A stretch of DNA of 64,000 bases, taken from contig JAZTWW010000049.1 in the NCBI GenBank assembly GCA_045636065.1, forward strand, positions 5,829 to 69,828, written 5' to 3'. This document shows, in pieces, positions 24,302-31,354 of the stretch. Under the pieces are notes generated by a model. It was not told the DNA's origin and did not search any database. It saw only the letters and a list, made by a program, of their open reading frames with translations. A program made the position numbers and the translations under genes. This stretch comes from RGIG5050 sp045636065. GTDB lineage: Bacteria; Verrucomicrobiota; Kiritimatiellia; RFP12; UBA1067. Position 1 is the first letter of the stretch. Each line of letters opens with the position of its first letter.

Positions 24302-25720
24302 TTATTTCTTCTTGAAGTAGGCCTCGATCTCCTCAAGCGTCTTGCCCTTCGTCTCAGGCATGAAGAACGCTGCGGTGATGAAGTAGATTACGGTGAAGCC
24401 GGCGAGCGTGAAGAAGATGCTCTCGTATCCGAACTTGTCCGCCCAGGGGAGGAAGACGGATGCGATCGTCGTGGAGACGCCCTGGTTTATGAGAAGCGCT
24501 ATCGACATGCCGTTTGCGCGGATGCGGTTGGGCATGAGCTCGGACAGGGCGAGCCACACGCAGACGCCCGGGCCGACGGCGTAGAACGCGATGAAGATGA
24601 CGAAGCCGACCATGACGGTGATGCCGGTCGCGAGGCTGGCAGCCGCCCAGCCGCGGGAGATGGCGAGGAACGTGGAACCGACTATCGCAAGGCCAGCGAT
24701 GATTCCGCTCGTTCCAAGCTTGAGGAGGAACGTGCGGCCCTTCTTGTCGACGAGCGCGACGGCGACAACCGTCATTATGACATTGACGATCTTGAAGCCG
24801 AGGTCCGCCCAGTTGGCGAATTCGCCCTGGAAGCCGGCCTCCTGGAAGATCTTGACGGAGTAGTTGAGCGCCGAGTTGACGCCCGTGGCCTGCGTGCATG
24901 CGAGGACTACGACTGCGAGGATGAAGGGAACGACGTACTTCCTCTGGAGAAGCGAATCCTTGGAGGCGGCATTCTTCGCCTTCTCCGCGGCCTCGGCCTC
25001 GTCGGCCTTGATCATCTCGTCGAGGATCTCCTTCGCCTTCTCTTCGCCGTTGTTCGCGGCAAGGCTCTCAAGGGCCTCGTCCCTGCGGCCGCGCCTGTAG
25101 AGCCAGCGGGGGGACTCCTTCAGCTTGAACGCGCCGAAGAAGAGGATGAGTCCGGGAACGGCGGAGCACCAGAAGATCGTCTGCCAGGCGATTATCTTCG
25201 AGGAGGCGGAGACGGCTTCGCTGTCGGCAGGGCCGACGCCGTACGCAACCACAAGACCGACGACAGCCGCAAAGACGAGACCTATCGTAAGAAGGAGCTG
25301 GAACATGCCCGTACCCTTGCCGCGCGAGTTGGCGTCAAGGCACTCGGCGAGATACATGGGAACGACGACTCCGACGAGACCGGCGGATGCGCCCTGGAGA
25401 ATGCGGCCAGCCGTAAGGCAGAAGAAGCCGTTGTCGAAGAGGACGCTCGCGCAGATGATCGGAATGGAAAGCGTGAAGCAGAGCGCGGAGATGAGAATCA
25501 CCTTCTTGCGGCCGAGCCACTCGGCGAGCGCACCGGCGAAAAGCGATGAAAGGACGCTGCCGAAAAGAACCGCGCTCACCACGAACGACAGCTGCTGGCT
25601 CGAATAGCTGCTCGTCTTTTCGATGTACGGAAGCGCGGCTGCAATAACGCCCACGTCTATTCCGTAGAGAAGCCCGCCTAGGCCGGCCATTATAAGGAGA
25701 TACCTTGCGTAGTTCTTCAT
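24302..25720 (-). CDS. Sugar porter (major facilitator superfamily)
   Basis: A 472-residue, 12-helix transporter of the XylE/AraE/GLUT-like sugar porter family. Signatures: GGLLYGIDVGVIAAALPYIE (helix 1), AEWLGRKKVIL (loop 2-3), GRILQGASAGLVGVVVPMYL followed by AE, SPRWLYRRGR at the start of the central loop, and PETKGKTLEEIEAYF at the C-terminus. The QATGVNSALNYSVKIFQEAG segment corresponds to the sugar-binding helix 7 region. Likely proton-coupled uptake of a monosaccharide; which one is not readable. Own promoter at 25751-25779; single-gene unit. Confidence 0.92.
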   Translation of the reverse strand: MKNYARYLLIMAGLGGLLYGIDVGVIAAALPYIEKTSSYSSQQLSFVVSAVLFGSVLSSLFAGALAEWLGRKKVILISALCFTLSIPIICASVLFDNGFFCLTAGRILQGASAGLVGVVVPMYLAECLDANSRGKGTGMFQLLLTIGLVFAAVVGLVVAYGVGPADSEAVSASSKIIAWQTIFWCSAVPGLILFFGAFKLKESPRWLYRRGRRDEALESLAANNGEEKAKEILDEMIKADEAEAAEKAKNAASKDSLLQRKYVVPFILAVVVLACTQATGVNSALNYSVKIFQEAGFQGEFANWADLGFKIVNVIMTVVAVALVDKKGRTFLLKLGTSGIIAGLAIVGSTFLAISRGWAAASLATGITVMVGFVIFIAFYAVGPGVCVWLALSELMPNRIRANGMSIALLINQGVSTTIASVFLPWADKFGYESIFFTLAGFTVIYFITAAFFMPETKGKTLEEIEAYFKKK

Positions 25721-25750
25721 CGCTTGTCCTTTCCTTGGTTTGGAATCGTC

Positions 25751-25779
25751 AATCTACCACATATCGTTTCCGTAGTCAA
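25751..25779 (-). promoter_or_regulatory. Promoter of the sugar porter gene
   Basis: Minus-strand TTGACT (25779-25774), a 17-bp spacer, TAGATT (25756-25751). It lies 31 bp upstream of the start codon at 25720 and just after the smpB stop. Confidence 0.6.
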
Positions 25780-25805
25780 CCGTTTTGCTACGGCAAAAAT
25801 CGGCC

Positions 25806-26273
25806 CTACCAACCGGAGCGCTCCATGTCGCGCCTGACGGCCTTCTCCTTTAGGGAATCGCGCTTGTCGTGCAGGTTCTTGCCGCGCGCCACGCCAAGCT
25901 CCAGCTTTACGCGCCCCTTCTTTAGATACAGCCTCAAAGGTATCAGCGTAAGGCCCTTCGCCTCCGTCTTCATCTTTAGAAGCTGTATCTCCTTCGCGTG
26001 CACGAGGAGCTTCCTGTTCCTTTTCGGGTCGTGGTTGAACCTGTTGCCGAAGGCGTATACGGGGATGTTCATCTGCACGATGAAAAGCTCGCCCCCGAGA
26101 ACGGCACCATAAGCTCCGGCAAGGGAGGCCTCGCCCCTTCTCACCACCTTGACCTCGGTGCCAGTCAACGCAATACCGCACTCGATCTTTTCGAGTACGG
26201 TATAGTCGTGCCACGCCCTGCGGTTTACGGCGAGGTCGCCCACTTCAGGGGCCTTCTTTCCGCTTGCCGCCAT
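25806..26273 (-). CDS. smpB: SsrA-binding protein
   Basis: A 155-residue OB-fold protein that delivers tmRNA to stalled ribosomes. Typical segments: NRRAWHDYTVLEKIECGIAL, TGTEVKVVRRGEASLAGAYG, HDPKRNRKLLVHAKEI and LIPLRLYLKKGRVKLELGVA, with the basic C-terminal tail (GKNLHDKRDSLKEKAVRRDM). The start codon immediately follows the rpoZ stop (TAAATG), so the two are translationally linked. ssrA itself is not in the window. Confidence 0.96.
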   Translation of the reverse strand: MAASGKKAPEVGDLAVNRRAWHDYTVLEKIECGIALTGTEVKVVRRGEASLAGAYGAVLGGELFIVQMNIPVYAFGNRFNHDPKRNRKLLVHAKEIQLLKMKTEAKGLTLIPLRLYLKKGRVKLELGVARGKNLHDKRDSLKEKAVRRDMERSGW

Positions 26274-26549
26274 TTACAGCGTGAATATGGACTTGCTCGC
26301 CGCGTGCTTGTTCCACTTCGTCTTGGCATCCTCCGCGCGGGCGATCGCGTCGAAGTCAATCTCGGAGATGAGCTTGCCTTCCGCGACCTCCCTCAAAGCG
26401 ATGTCAACCTTGTCCTCATCCGAAGAATGAGGCTTGACGAGCGGCTTTTCGCCGTTTATAAGCTGCTTGGCGCGCTTTGAAATGAGATTGACGAGCACAG
26501 GAACCGAAGGGACGCGCTCGTGGGCCTGCTTAAGCAATTCTGTATCCAT
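26274..26549 (-). CDS. rpoZ: RNA polymerase omega subunit
   Basis: A 91-residue protein with the RpoZ/RPB6 core: VPVLVNLISKRAKQLINGEK, KPLVKPHSSDEDKVDIALRE and VAEGKL. Omega helps assemble the beta' subunit and forms part of the ppGpp site in some bacteria. The start at 26549 (MDTELLKQA) sits behind GAGAGGA; an ATG six codons earlier lies too close to the promoter. Near-consensus promoter at 26580-26608. Forms an operon with smpB. Confidence 0.88.
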   Translation of the reverse strand: MDTELLKQAHERVPSVPVLVNLISKRAKQLINGEKPLVKPHSSDEDKVDIALREVAEGKLISEIDFDAIARAEDAKTKWNKHAASKSIFTL

Positions 26550-26579
26550 GATGAACTTTCCTCTCAAAAGGGAAGTGGT

Positions 26580-26608
26580 ATTATACTAAATATCTCGGCA
26601 AAAATCAA
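26580..26608 (-). promoter_or_regulatory. Promoter of rpoZ-smpB
   Basis: Minus-strand TTGATT (26608-26603), a 17-bp spacer, perfect TATAAT (26585-26580). It faces away from the 11-bp repeat array that starts 24 bp further upstream. Confidence 0.78.
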
Positions 26609-26631
26609 GCCCCTTGCAAATTTTGGTGGCG

Positions 26632-26716
26632 TGTCACGCTCATGTCACGCTCATGTCACGTTCATGTCACGCTTTTGTCACGCTTTTGTCACGTTCATGT
26701 CACGCTCATGTCACAC
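26632..26716 (+). repeat. Tandem 11-bp repeat array (7.7 copies of TGTCACGCTCA)
   Basis: Units of exactly 11 bp start at 26632, 26643, 26654, 26665, 26676, 26687, 26698 and 26709. TGTCACG is invariant in the first seven, and the last four bases vary between CTCA, TTCA and CTTT. Eleven bases is about one helical turn, so copies face the same side of the DNA. The array lies between two diverging transcription starts (rpoZ to the left, the small plus-strand genes to the right), which suggests an operator or iteron-like protein-binding array. Confidence 0.9.
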
Positions 26717-26735
26717 AAGGAAAACGGAAATCTGC

Positions 26736-26741
26736 TATAAT
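26736..26741 (+). promoter_or_regulatory. -10 element of the plus-strand gene pair
   Basis: Plus-strand TATAAT lies 42 bp before the start codon at 26783. No good -35 box is found 16-18 bp upstream (ACACAA), which fits a promoter needing an activator, possibly bound at the 11-bp array directly upstream. Confidence 0.45.
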
Positions 26742-26782
26742 CTCGGGCGCAAGGCGCTTAAGGCGCAGAAAGGAGATGAACG

Positions 26783-27124
26783 ATGATCACCGAAGAGATC
26801 GCAGAAGAGCAGTCGAGGTTCCCGGAGACGCTTCCGTACCCCACGAGAAAGGTGGATGTCGCGGGGGAAATGATCGAGGAATACATCATACCCGAAAGCG
26901 ACAGAGGGGAGGTGCTGGACATGCTCTACCCCTTCAGCCCCGTGCCGTCGCTTGACGACACCTTCCTCGATCTCCACGAGAACAGGCGCTTTCTGGTGAG
27001 GGACTTCAAGGTCATACAGGGCATCGGCATGCCCTTTCTGATGAGCCCCTACTGGGAGCATAGCGGAGGGTCAGTCATAGACTGGGTATCAAGAAGGTCA
27101 TGCCGCAAGGGGCGGGTCCGCTGA
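26783..27124 (+). CDS. Unknown protein, first of the only plus-strand gene pair
   Basis: 113 residues, not recognised. Acidic N-terminal half (MITEEIAEEQSRFPETL, PESDRGEVLDML), hydrophilic middle, basic C-terminus (SRRSCRKGRVR). No signal peptide or membrane segment. A strong Shine-Dalgarno (AAAGGAGATGAACG) precedes the ATG, and GC-rich third positions match neighbouring genes, so it is likely real. Its stop overlaps the start of the next gene (TGATG). The upstream 11-bp array may control it. Confidence 0.6.
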   Translation: MITEEIAEEQSRFPETLPYPTRKVDVAGEMIEEYIIPESDRGEVLDMLYPFSPVPSLDDTFLDLHENRRFLVRDFKVIQGIGMPFLMSPYWEHSGGSVIDWVSRRSCRKGRVR

Positions 27125-27399
27125 TGGGCTGGGTGCACATAATGGGCACCTACATCCTTATGGGCAGGGAGGTCACCCTGCCCATGTCCCGGCGCATCGA
27201 CTCCGTCGAGCGCGCACGGGCGTATGAAGACGGGTATGCCGTAGGCTACGACGACGGATGGCACGGCATACCCGAGGGGCGGCACAACATAGCCGCCGCG
27301 AGCGGTCTCGGCGACAGGTACGACAGGACGTACCAGGACGGATACTGGAAAGGATATGAAAGCGGCCGCCGCACGGCGGCCGACTGCGCCGTCATGTGA
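27124..27399 (+). CDS. Unknown small protein with GY-repeat motif
   Basis: 91 residues from the ATG at 27124, which shares a base with the previous stop; an ATG at 27100 behind AAGAAGG is a possible alternative. Two copies of a Tyr/Gly motif are visible: AYEDGYAVGYDDGWHG and TYQDGYWKGYESGRR. Not recognised; no signal peptide or catalytic motif. The 3' end overlaps the 3' end of infA on the other strand by 8 bp. Confidence 0.5.
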   Translation: MGWVHIMGTYILMGREVTLPMSRRIDSVERARAYEDGYAVGYDDGWHGIPEGRHNIAAASGLGDRYDRTYQDGYWKGYESGRRTAADCAVM

Positions 27400-27643
27400 A
27401 CTGGCGCGGGGCGGCGGCGTCTTTATGGCGGTATGTGATGCGCCCCTTCTGGAGATCGTAGGGGCTGATCTCGACATCCACCTTGTCGCCGATTGCGATC
27501 TTGATGAAGAACTTGCGCATCTTTCCCGAGATGTGCGCGAGAATCTGGTGGCCGTTCTCAAGCTGGACAGTGTACATCGTCGCAGGAAGCACCTTTATGA
27601 CGGTGCCGGTAACTTTAATCGCCTGGTCTTCTTCTTTGGCCAT
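27392..27643 (-). CDS. infA: Translation initiation factor IF-1
   Basis: An 83-residue S1/OB-fold protein occupying the ribosomal A site during initiation. IKVTGTVIKVLPATMYTVQL, ENGHQILAHISGKMRKFFIK, GDKVDVEISPYDLQKGRITY and RHKD are diagnostic. The C-terminal tail (AAAPRQFT) is longer than in E. coli. GAAAGGC precedes the ATG. Here it stands apart from the rpmJ-rpsM operon it often adjoins. Confidence 0.97.
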   Translation of the reverse strand: MAKEEDQAIKVTGTVIKVLPATMYTVQLENGHQILAHISGKMRKFFIKIAIGDKVDVEISPYDLQKGRITYRHKDAAAPRQFT

Positions 27644-27674
27644 ACAAGCCTTTCGTATCGTATTTGCAATTTAG

Positions 27675-27731
27675 CCGGCAGCCGTCGGAAAAGGCGGCCG
27701 CCGGACCAGTAATCGAATCTGGCCTGATTCG
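27675..27731 (-). terminator. Two hairpins downstream of the V-type ATPase genes
   Basis: Minus-strand order: CGAATC/GATTCG (27731-27714), starting just past the atpK stop, then a 10-bp stem CCGGCGGCCG/CGGCTGCCGG with one G-U (27704-27675). No long U-run follows, so termination may be imperfect. The position suits the end of the atpD-I-K transcript. Confidence 0.4.
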
Positions 27732-27733
27732 AC

Positions 27734-28183
27734 TCAGTTGATCGAGCCGAGGGCGATCAGCGTAAAGACCATCGTGAAGATTGCGACGGTCTCGACGATG
27801 CCGAGCGCGGCGAGATAGTTCGTGAAGCCCTGGTTCGTCTCGGCCTGGCTATCGCATGCGGATGCACCGGCGCGGCCCTGGAAGAGGGCCGAAAGGCCGA
27901 TTCCGAGACCGGCGAAGATGCCGAGAAGAAGGCACGCAAGACCCGTACCCGGTACGGTTCCCTGCTTGCCGAGCATGATGAACATGAGAATCATTCCGTA
28001 GAGCGTCTGGGTGATGGGCGCACCGACGAAGGAGAGGAGAAGGAAGGGAGCGGGCTTGTTGGCCGCATAGCACTTCTTCCACGCCCCGACGGCAGCGGCC
28101 GCGGCGAAACCAGTACCGAACGCCGAACCGGCGGCGCTCAAACCCAAGCAGGCGATTGCGCCCGCGACAATCATCGGATCCAT
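27734..28183 (-). CDS. atpK: V-type ATP synthase subunit K (proteolipid)
   Basis: A 149-residue, four-helix double-hairpin c-ring subunit. The ion-binding Glu is in the fourth helix (AALGIVETVAIFTMVF). The second helix has Gln in the equivalent place (APITQTLYGMILMF), as in other bacterial K subunits with one carboxylate per double hairpin. N-terminus GAIACLGLSAAGSAFGTGFA is typical. Strong ribosome site (AAAGGAG). Last gene of the D-I-K unit. Proton versus sodium specificity is not readable with confidence. Confidence 0.93.
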   Translation of the reverse strand: MDPMIVAGAIACLGLSAAGSAFGTGFAAAAAVGAWKKCYAANKPAPFLLLSFVGAPITQTLYGMILMFIMLGKQGTVPGTGLACLLLGIFAGLGIGLSALFQGRAGASACDSQAETNQGFTNYLAALGIVETVAIFTMVFTLIALGSIN

Positions 28184-28211
28184 TTTATTCTTGCTCCTTT
28201 TGTTGTTGAAG

Positions 28212-30047
28212 TTAGTGTTTTCTGAAAGGCGAGAAATCGTAGCCGCTCCAGCTCACGCCCTTGTGGTTGGAGAACTCTAGCGTGTTGAGACGCACCGCGT
28301 GGACGAGGACGGATAGCCCCGCCATGGCGAAGTTGAGAACGTGGCCTATAAGGAGGATCGCGAGCGTCCCCAGGAAGAGGAGCGCGTTCATCCAGAGGGC
28401 GTTCTCGCTTGAAAGAAGCCCGAGAGCCATGTTGTTGAAGTTGACGGCGACCTGGACGCTCGCAAGCCCCACCGCGAAAAGACGCACGTACGAGATGATG
28501 TCACCGAGCGCGCTCATGATGTTGAGAGGCAGCATGCCAAGCTCAGCCCCGCGCGTCTTGAGCTCCTTGAAGGGAACGGTGAAGAGGAACACCGCCACGA
28601 TGGATGTTATGAATACGGGGGAGAACCACCCCGGCTTGCTCGGGATCGAGGCGAGCGTGGCTGCCTGCGGCGTAAGCGCGGCGAGAGCCTCCTCGCTTAC
28701 CGGCCCCTGGAAGATGCCCACGATGCCGCACGTTATCCAGTACATGCAAAGGAGTATCCCCGCCCAGGCGAACTCGGATAGGCAGGTGAGCGAATTGATC
28801 TTGCAGACTCCGTTCCAGATGCGCGCGAGCATAAGATGCGACACGCCTATCGTGAAGCAGAGGAACATCATCGTGTGGTAGCTCGGATCAGCGAGCCATT
28901 CGACCGTGGGCCACTTTGCGGCGAACGGGAGGTTGGCGCCGAACCAGGTGTTGGAGAGGACGCCCCAGAGAACCGTAGCCGAGCTGAAGACGGTCATCAG
29001 TATGAGCCAGGGTCTTGCGACGGGGCTCTTCCCCGCCTTCTTCCATCCAAGGAGCGTAAGGGCGAGTATGATCGCACCGTATCCGCCGTCTCCAACCAGC
29101 ATCGCGAAGAAGACGCTGAAGTAGCACATGAAAGGAACGGAAACGTCCGACTCCCTGTAGCCGGGGGCGACTCCGAGCCCCTTGAAGAGGGAAACGACCG
29201 GCTGGAAGATCTTCGGTGGGCGTATGAGCGTGGGGGGATTCTCGCCGGGGGCGGGATCCCTCATCATGACACCCCAGCTCCGCGCCTTGGCCTCCTCGAC
29301 GAGACCGGCTGCCTTGTCGGAGGGGACCCACCCCTCTATCCACGACACGGCGCCTTCGCTTGAAAGCTTCTCCCTGGCGGCGGCGAACGAGAGCCTGTCG
29401 GCAAGGGCCGGCGCCGAAGCCTTGATGCTCTCGACGAGCGGCATGCTGGAGGCGAGGCGGAACGTTATCGCCGCCGCATCGGCCTCGGCATCCGCGAGGG
29501 CGCGCCTCATCTCCCCGAGGCGCATCGCCGGCATCTGAACGGGCTCGACGCCATCGGCTTCCTTCACCTCTCCGCCGACGGCTGCAAGGTAGTCCGTTTT
29601 CCCGTCGCTTCCAAGAAGCTGCGTGTAGCCGCCTTCAACCTCGACCTTCGTCTTGGCTTTGGCCTTAAGGAGGGAGACCTTTAGCCCCTTCGCGCCGAGC
29701 TGCGCGGCAAGGGCGGGATCGAAATCGCCGAAAGGCTCGTAGGCCGTGATGGAGCGCCTCAGGGACTGGGCCTTCTGCAGGGACTCCGTGCGGCGGGCGT
29801 CCGCCGCTATAACGGCAGCTGCGTCGGCGTATCCTTCACCCCTTCCGGTGCACTCGGCCGCGGCCTTGGAGATTATCATGGCGGCCGTCTCCGCGACGGT
29901 GCCTTCACCCTTCACTTCCATGAAGGCCTCGCCGGCCGCTCCGCTCAGATCCACATGCACGCATCCAAGCTCCCTGAGCTTCTCAAGAGTGCTGTCGCCT
30001 TCGCTCTTGACGCAGAGGAGCGTAAGATGTTTCATCGGCACTATCAT
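28212..30047 (-). CDS. atpI: V-type ATP synthase subunit I (a-subunit homologue)
   Basis: A 611-residue stator protein. The cytoplasmic half (residues 1-300) begins MIVPMKHLTLLCVKSEGDST and has long helices. The membrane half has about seven to eight helices, with GDGGYGAIILALTLLGWKKA, IISYVRLFAVGLASVQVAVN containing the essential ion-channel Arg, and GHVLNFAMAGLSVLVHAVRL. The EFSNHKGVSWSGYDFSPF ending is typical of NtpI-type subunits. The start overlaps the atpD stop by 4 bp. Confidence 0.94.
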   Translation of the reverse strand: MIVPMKHLTLLCVKSEGDSTLEKLRELGCVHVDLSGAAGEAFMEVKGEGTVAETAAMIISKAAAECTGRGEGYADAAAVIAADARRTESLQKAQSLRRSITAYEPFGDFDPALAAQLGAKGLKVSLLKAKAKTKVEVEGGYTQLLGSDGKTDYLAAVGGEVKEADGVEPVQMPAMRLGEMRRALADAEADAAAITFRLASSMPLVESIKASAPALADRLSFAAAREKLSSEGAVSWIEGWVPSDKAAGLVEEAKARSWGVMMRDPAPGENPPTLIRPPKIFQPVVSLFKGLGVAPGYRESDVSVPFMCYFSVFFAMLVGDGGYGAIILALTLLGWKKAGKSPVARPWLILMTVFSSATVLWGVLSNTWFGANLPFAAKWPTVEWLADPSYHTMMFLCFTIGVSHLMLARIWNGVCKINSLTCLSEFAWAGILLCMYWITCGIVGIFQGPVSEEALAALTPQAATLASIPSKPGWFSPVFITSIVAVFLFTVPFKELKTRGAELGMLPLNIMSALGDIISYVRLFAVGLASVQVAVNFNNMALGLLSSENALWMNALLFLGTLAILLIGHVLNFAMAGLSVLVHAVRLNTLEFSNHKGVSWSGYDFSPFRKH

Positions 30048-30670
30048 GACGCCACCTCCAGGATATCATCGGCCTCGGAGCTCTTGCTGCGCCCCTTGGC
30101 GATCTTGCCGCGCGTGACGGCGGCCGTCTGCTCGTCGCCGATGGCGATTTTTATGACGCGGATGTTCTCGCGGCATTCGGGGATCTTCACCTTCTCGAAG
30201 AGGTTCACGCGCTGGCTCGTCGTCTGAAGCTCCGCGGCTATAAGCTCGCGCTGGCGGGAAAGTATCTCGCGCTCGCTCCTGAGCGCAAGCATCTCTACGG
30301 CCGCATCGGCGAGATTGTCGGCCCACGGGGGCGTGGCCCAGAGATCGATGTCGCGCATTTCTGTTTCAATGCCCTTGTAGACGGGGATGGAGACGCCGGC
30401 GATATTGGCCGTCGCGGTCTCCACGCGCTTGAGCGTGACGATACCGTCCGCGAACGAGGGATCGGCCGCAACAAGCCCGACCCACGCATCAAGCCTCTCA
30501 TGGGCCTCGCGTTCGCGCGCGGCTACAGCCTCCACCTTCGCGACTATGCCTGCGATCTCGGCCTGGAGCTGCTGCTTCTTCAACTGCAGCATGGGAAGGA
30601 ACCTGCGGAAGCGCTTGAGCGCGTCCGTCTGGGCCTTCAGTTCGGTCTTTGTAAGTTTAATCTTTGCCAT
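30044..30670 (-). CDS. atpD: V-type ATP synthase subunit D
   Basis: A 208-residue central-stalk subunit. Start at 30670 gives MAKIKLTKTELKAQTDALKR, the family N-terminus; a frame extension upstream crosses the promoter. Long N- and C-terminal helices form the rotor coiled coil (e.g. QTTSQRVNLFEKVKIPECRE). It links A3B3 to the membrane ring, but the A and B subunit genes are not next to it. A promoter lies 35 bp upstream, so D-I-K form their own unit. Confidence 0.93.
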   Translation of the reverse strand: MAKIKLTKTELKAQTDALKRFRRFLPMLQLKKQQLQAEIAGIVAKVEAVAAREREAHERLDAWVGLVAADPSFADGIVTLKRVETATANIAGVSIPVYKGIETEMRDIDLWATPPWADNLADAAVEMLALRSEREILSRQRELIAAELQTTSQRVNLFEKVKIPECRENIRVIKIAIGDEQTAAVTRGKIAKGRSKSSEADDILEVAS

Positions 30671-30704
30671 CGCCTGAAACCTACCGTAGGAAATTACCCT
30701 TATT

Positions 30705-30733
30705 ATTATACTTTCCCGCACGCCAAAAAGCAA
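30705..30733 (-). promoter_or_regulatory. Promoter of the V-type ATPase D-I-K unit
   Basis: Minus-strand TTGCTT (30733-30728), a 17-bp spacer, perfect TATAAT (30710-30705), about 35 bp before the atpD start. Confidence 0.75.
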
Positions 30734-30792
30734 CCATGATTTTAATATTTTTTCAAGGTGCCGTTTTAAAGGGCGGCTTTACCGGCTTTTAG

Positions 30793-30825
30793 ACAAAGAA
30801 AAGCGCGCGGCCTTAAGCCGCGCGC
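30793..30825 (-). terminator. Intrinsic terminator of the ribosomal-protein/tRNA-Leu operon
   Basis: Perfect 9-bp stem GCGCGCGGC/GCCGCGCGC with a five-base loop, followed on the minus strand by TTTTCTTT. It lies just after the encoded CCA of tRNA-Leu. Confidence 0.88.
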
Positions 30826-30829
30826 CTTC

Positions 30830-30911
30830 TGGTGGGCACGGAGGGACTTGAACCCTCACTCTTTCGAACTGGAACCTAAATCCAGCGTGTCTGCCATTCC
30901 ACCACGTGCCC
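30830..30911 (-). tRNA. tRNA-Leu (anticodon TAG)
   Basis: An 82-nt class II tRNA with acceptor GGGCACG/CGTGCCC, discriminator A and encoded CCA. Anticodon loop TTTAGGT sits on the CTGGA/TCCAG stem. The variable arm is short, and the T arm reads GAGGGTTCAAGTCCCTC. It lies 20 bp after rplQ and before the terminator, so it is co-transcribed with the ribosomal-protein operon. Confidence 0.95.
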
Positions 30912-30931
30912 GTCAAGGGCATTCATGCCCC

Positions 30932-31333
30932 TCAGGCCTGGGCTTCCGCGGCGGGAGCGGCCTCGGGGGCCTTCTCTGCGACGCTGACCCACTGGAGGAT
31001 CGCCATCTCGGCGCCGTCGCCCCTGCGGGCTCCGACCTTGAGGATGCGCGTATATCCGCCCTTGCGGCCGTCCAGCGCGGGGACGATCTTGTCGAAGAGC
31101 TTCTGCACGGCCTTGGGCTGCGCGAGGCGGCTTGCGGCGAGACGGCGCGCGGCGAGCGTACCCTTGCGGGCGATCGTTACCATGCGCTCGGCGTCCTTGC
31201 GGGCCTCCTTGGCCTTGGGAAGCGTAGTCTTGATGGACTCTTCGATGATGAGATTCGTGACAAGGCTCTTCATGAGCGCCTTGCGGTGCTTCATGGAGCG
31301 GCCAAACTTCTTCATAACTCTCTGGTGACGCAT
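30932..31333 (-). CDS. rplQ: 50S ribosomal protein L17
   Basis: 133 residues with the bL17 core: KKFGRSMKHRKALMKSLVTN, EESIKTTLPKAKEARKDAER, GTLAARRLAASRLAQPKAVQ and GGYTRILKVGARRGDGAEMA. An Ala/Glu/Pro-rich tail (KAPEAAPAAEAQA) extends beyond the normal C-terminus. Downstream of rpoA, as in most bacteria. Confidence 0.97.
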   Translation of the reverse strand: MRHQRVMKKFGRSMKHRKALMKSLVTNLIIEESIKTTLPKAKEARKDAERMVTIARKGTLAARRLAASRLAQPKAVQKLFDKIVPALDGRKGGYTRILKVGARRGDGAEMAILQWVSVAEKAPEAAPAAEAQA

Positions 31334-31354
31334 TTCGGGTGTCTCCTAAAATTT

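Noticed and set aside
23618..25549. 643-codon plus-strand open frame over the Wza and sugar-porter genes
   Set aside because: Arg/Asp/Glu/Gly-rich antisense translation. It spans two clear minus-strand genes and their promoter.
26632..26716. Possible CRISPR-like array
   Set aside because: Units are 11 bp and directly adjacent, with no spacers; this is a tandem array.
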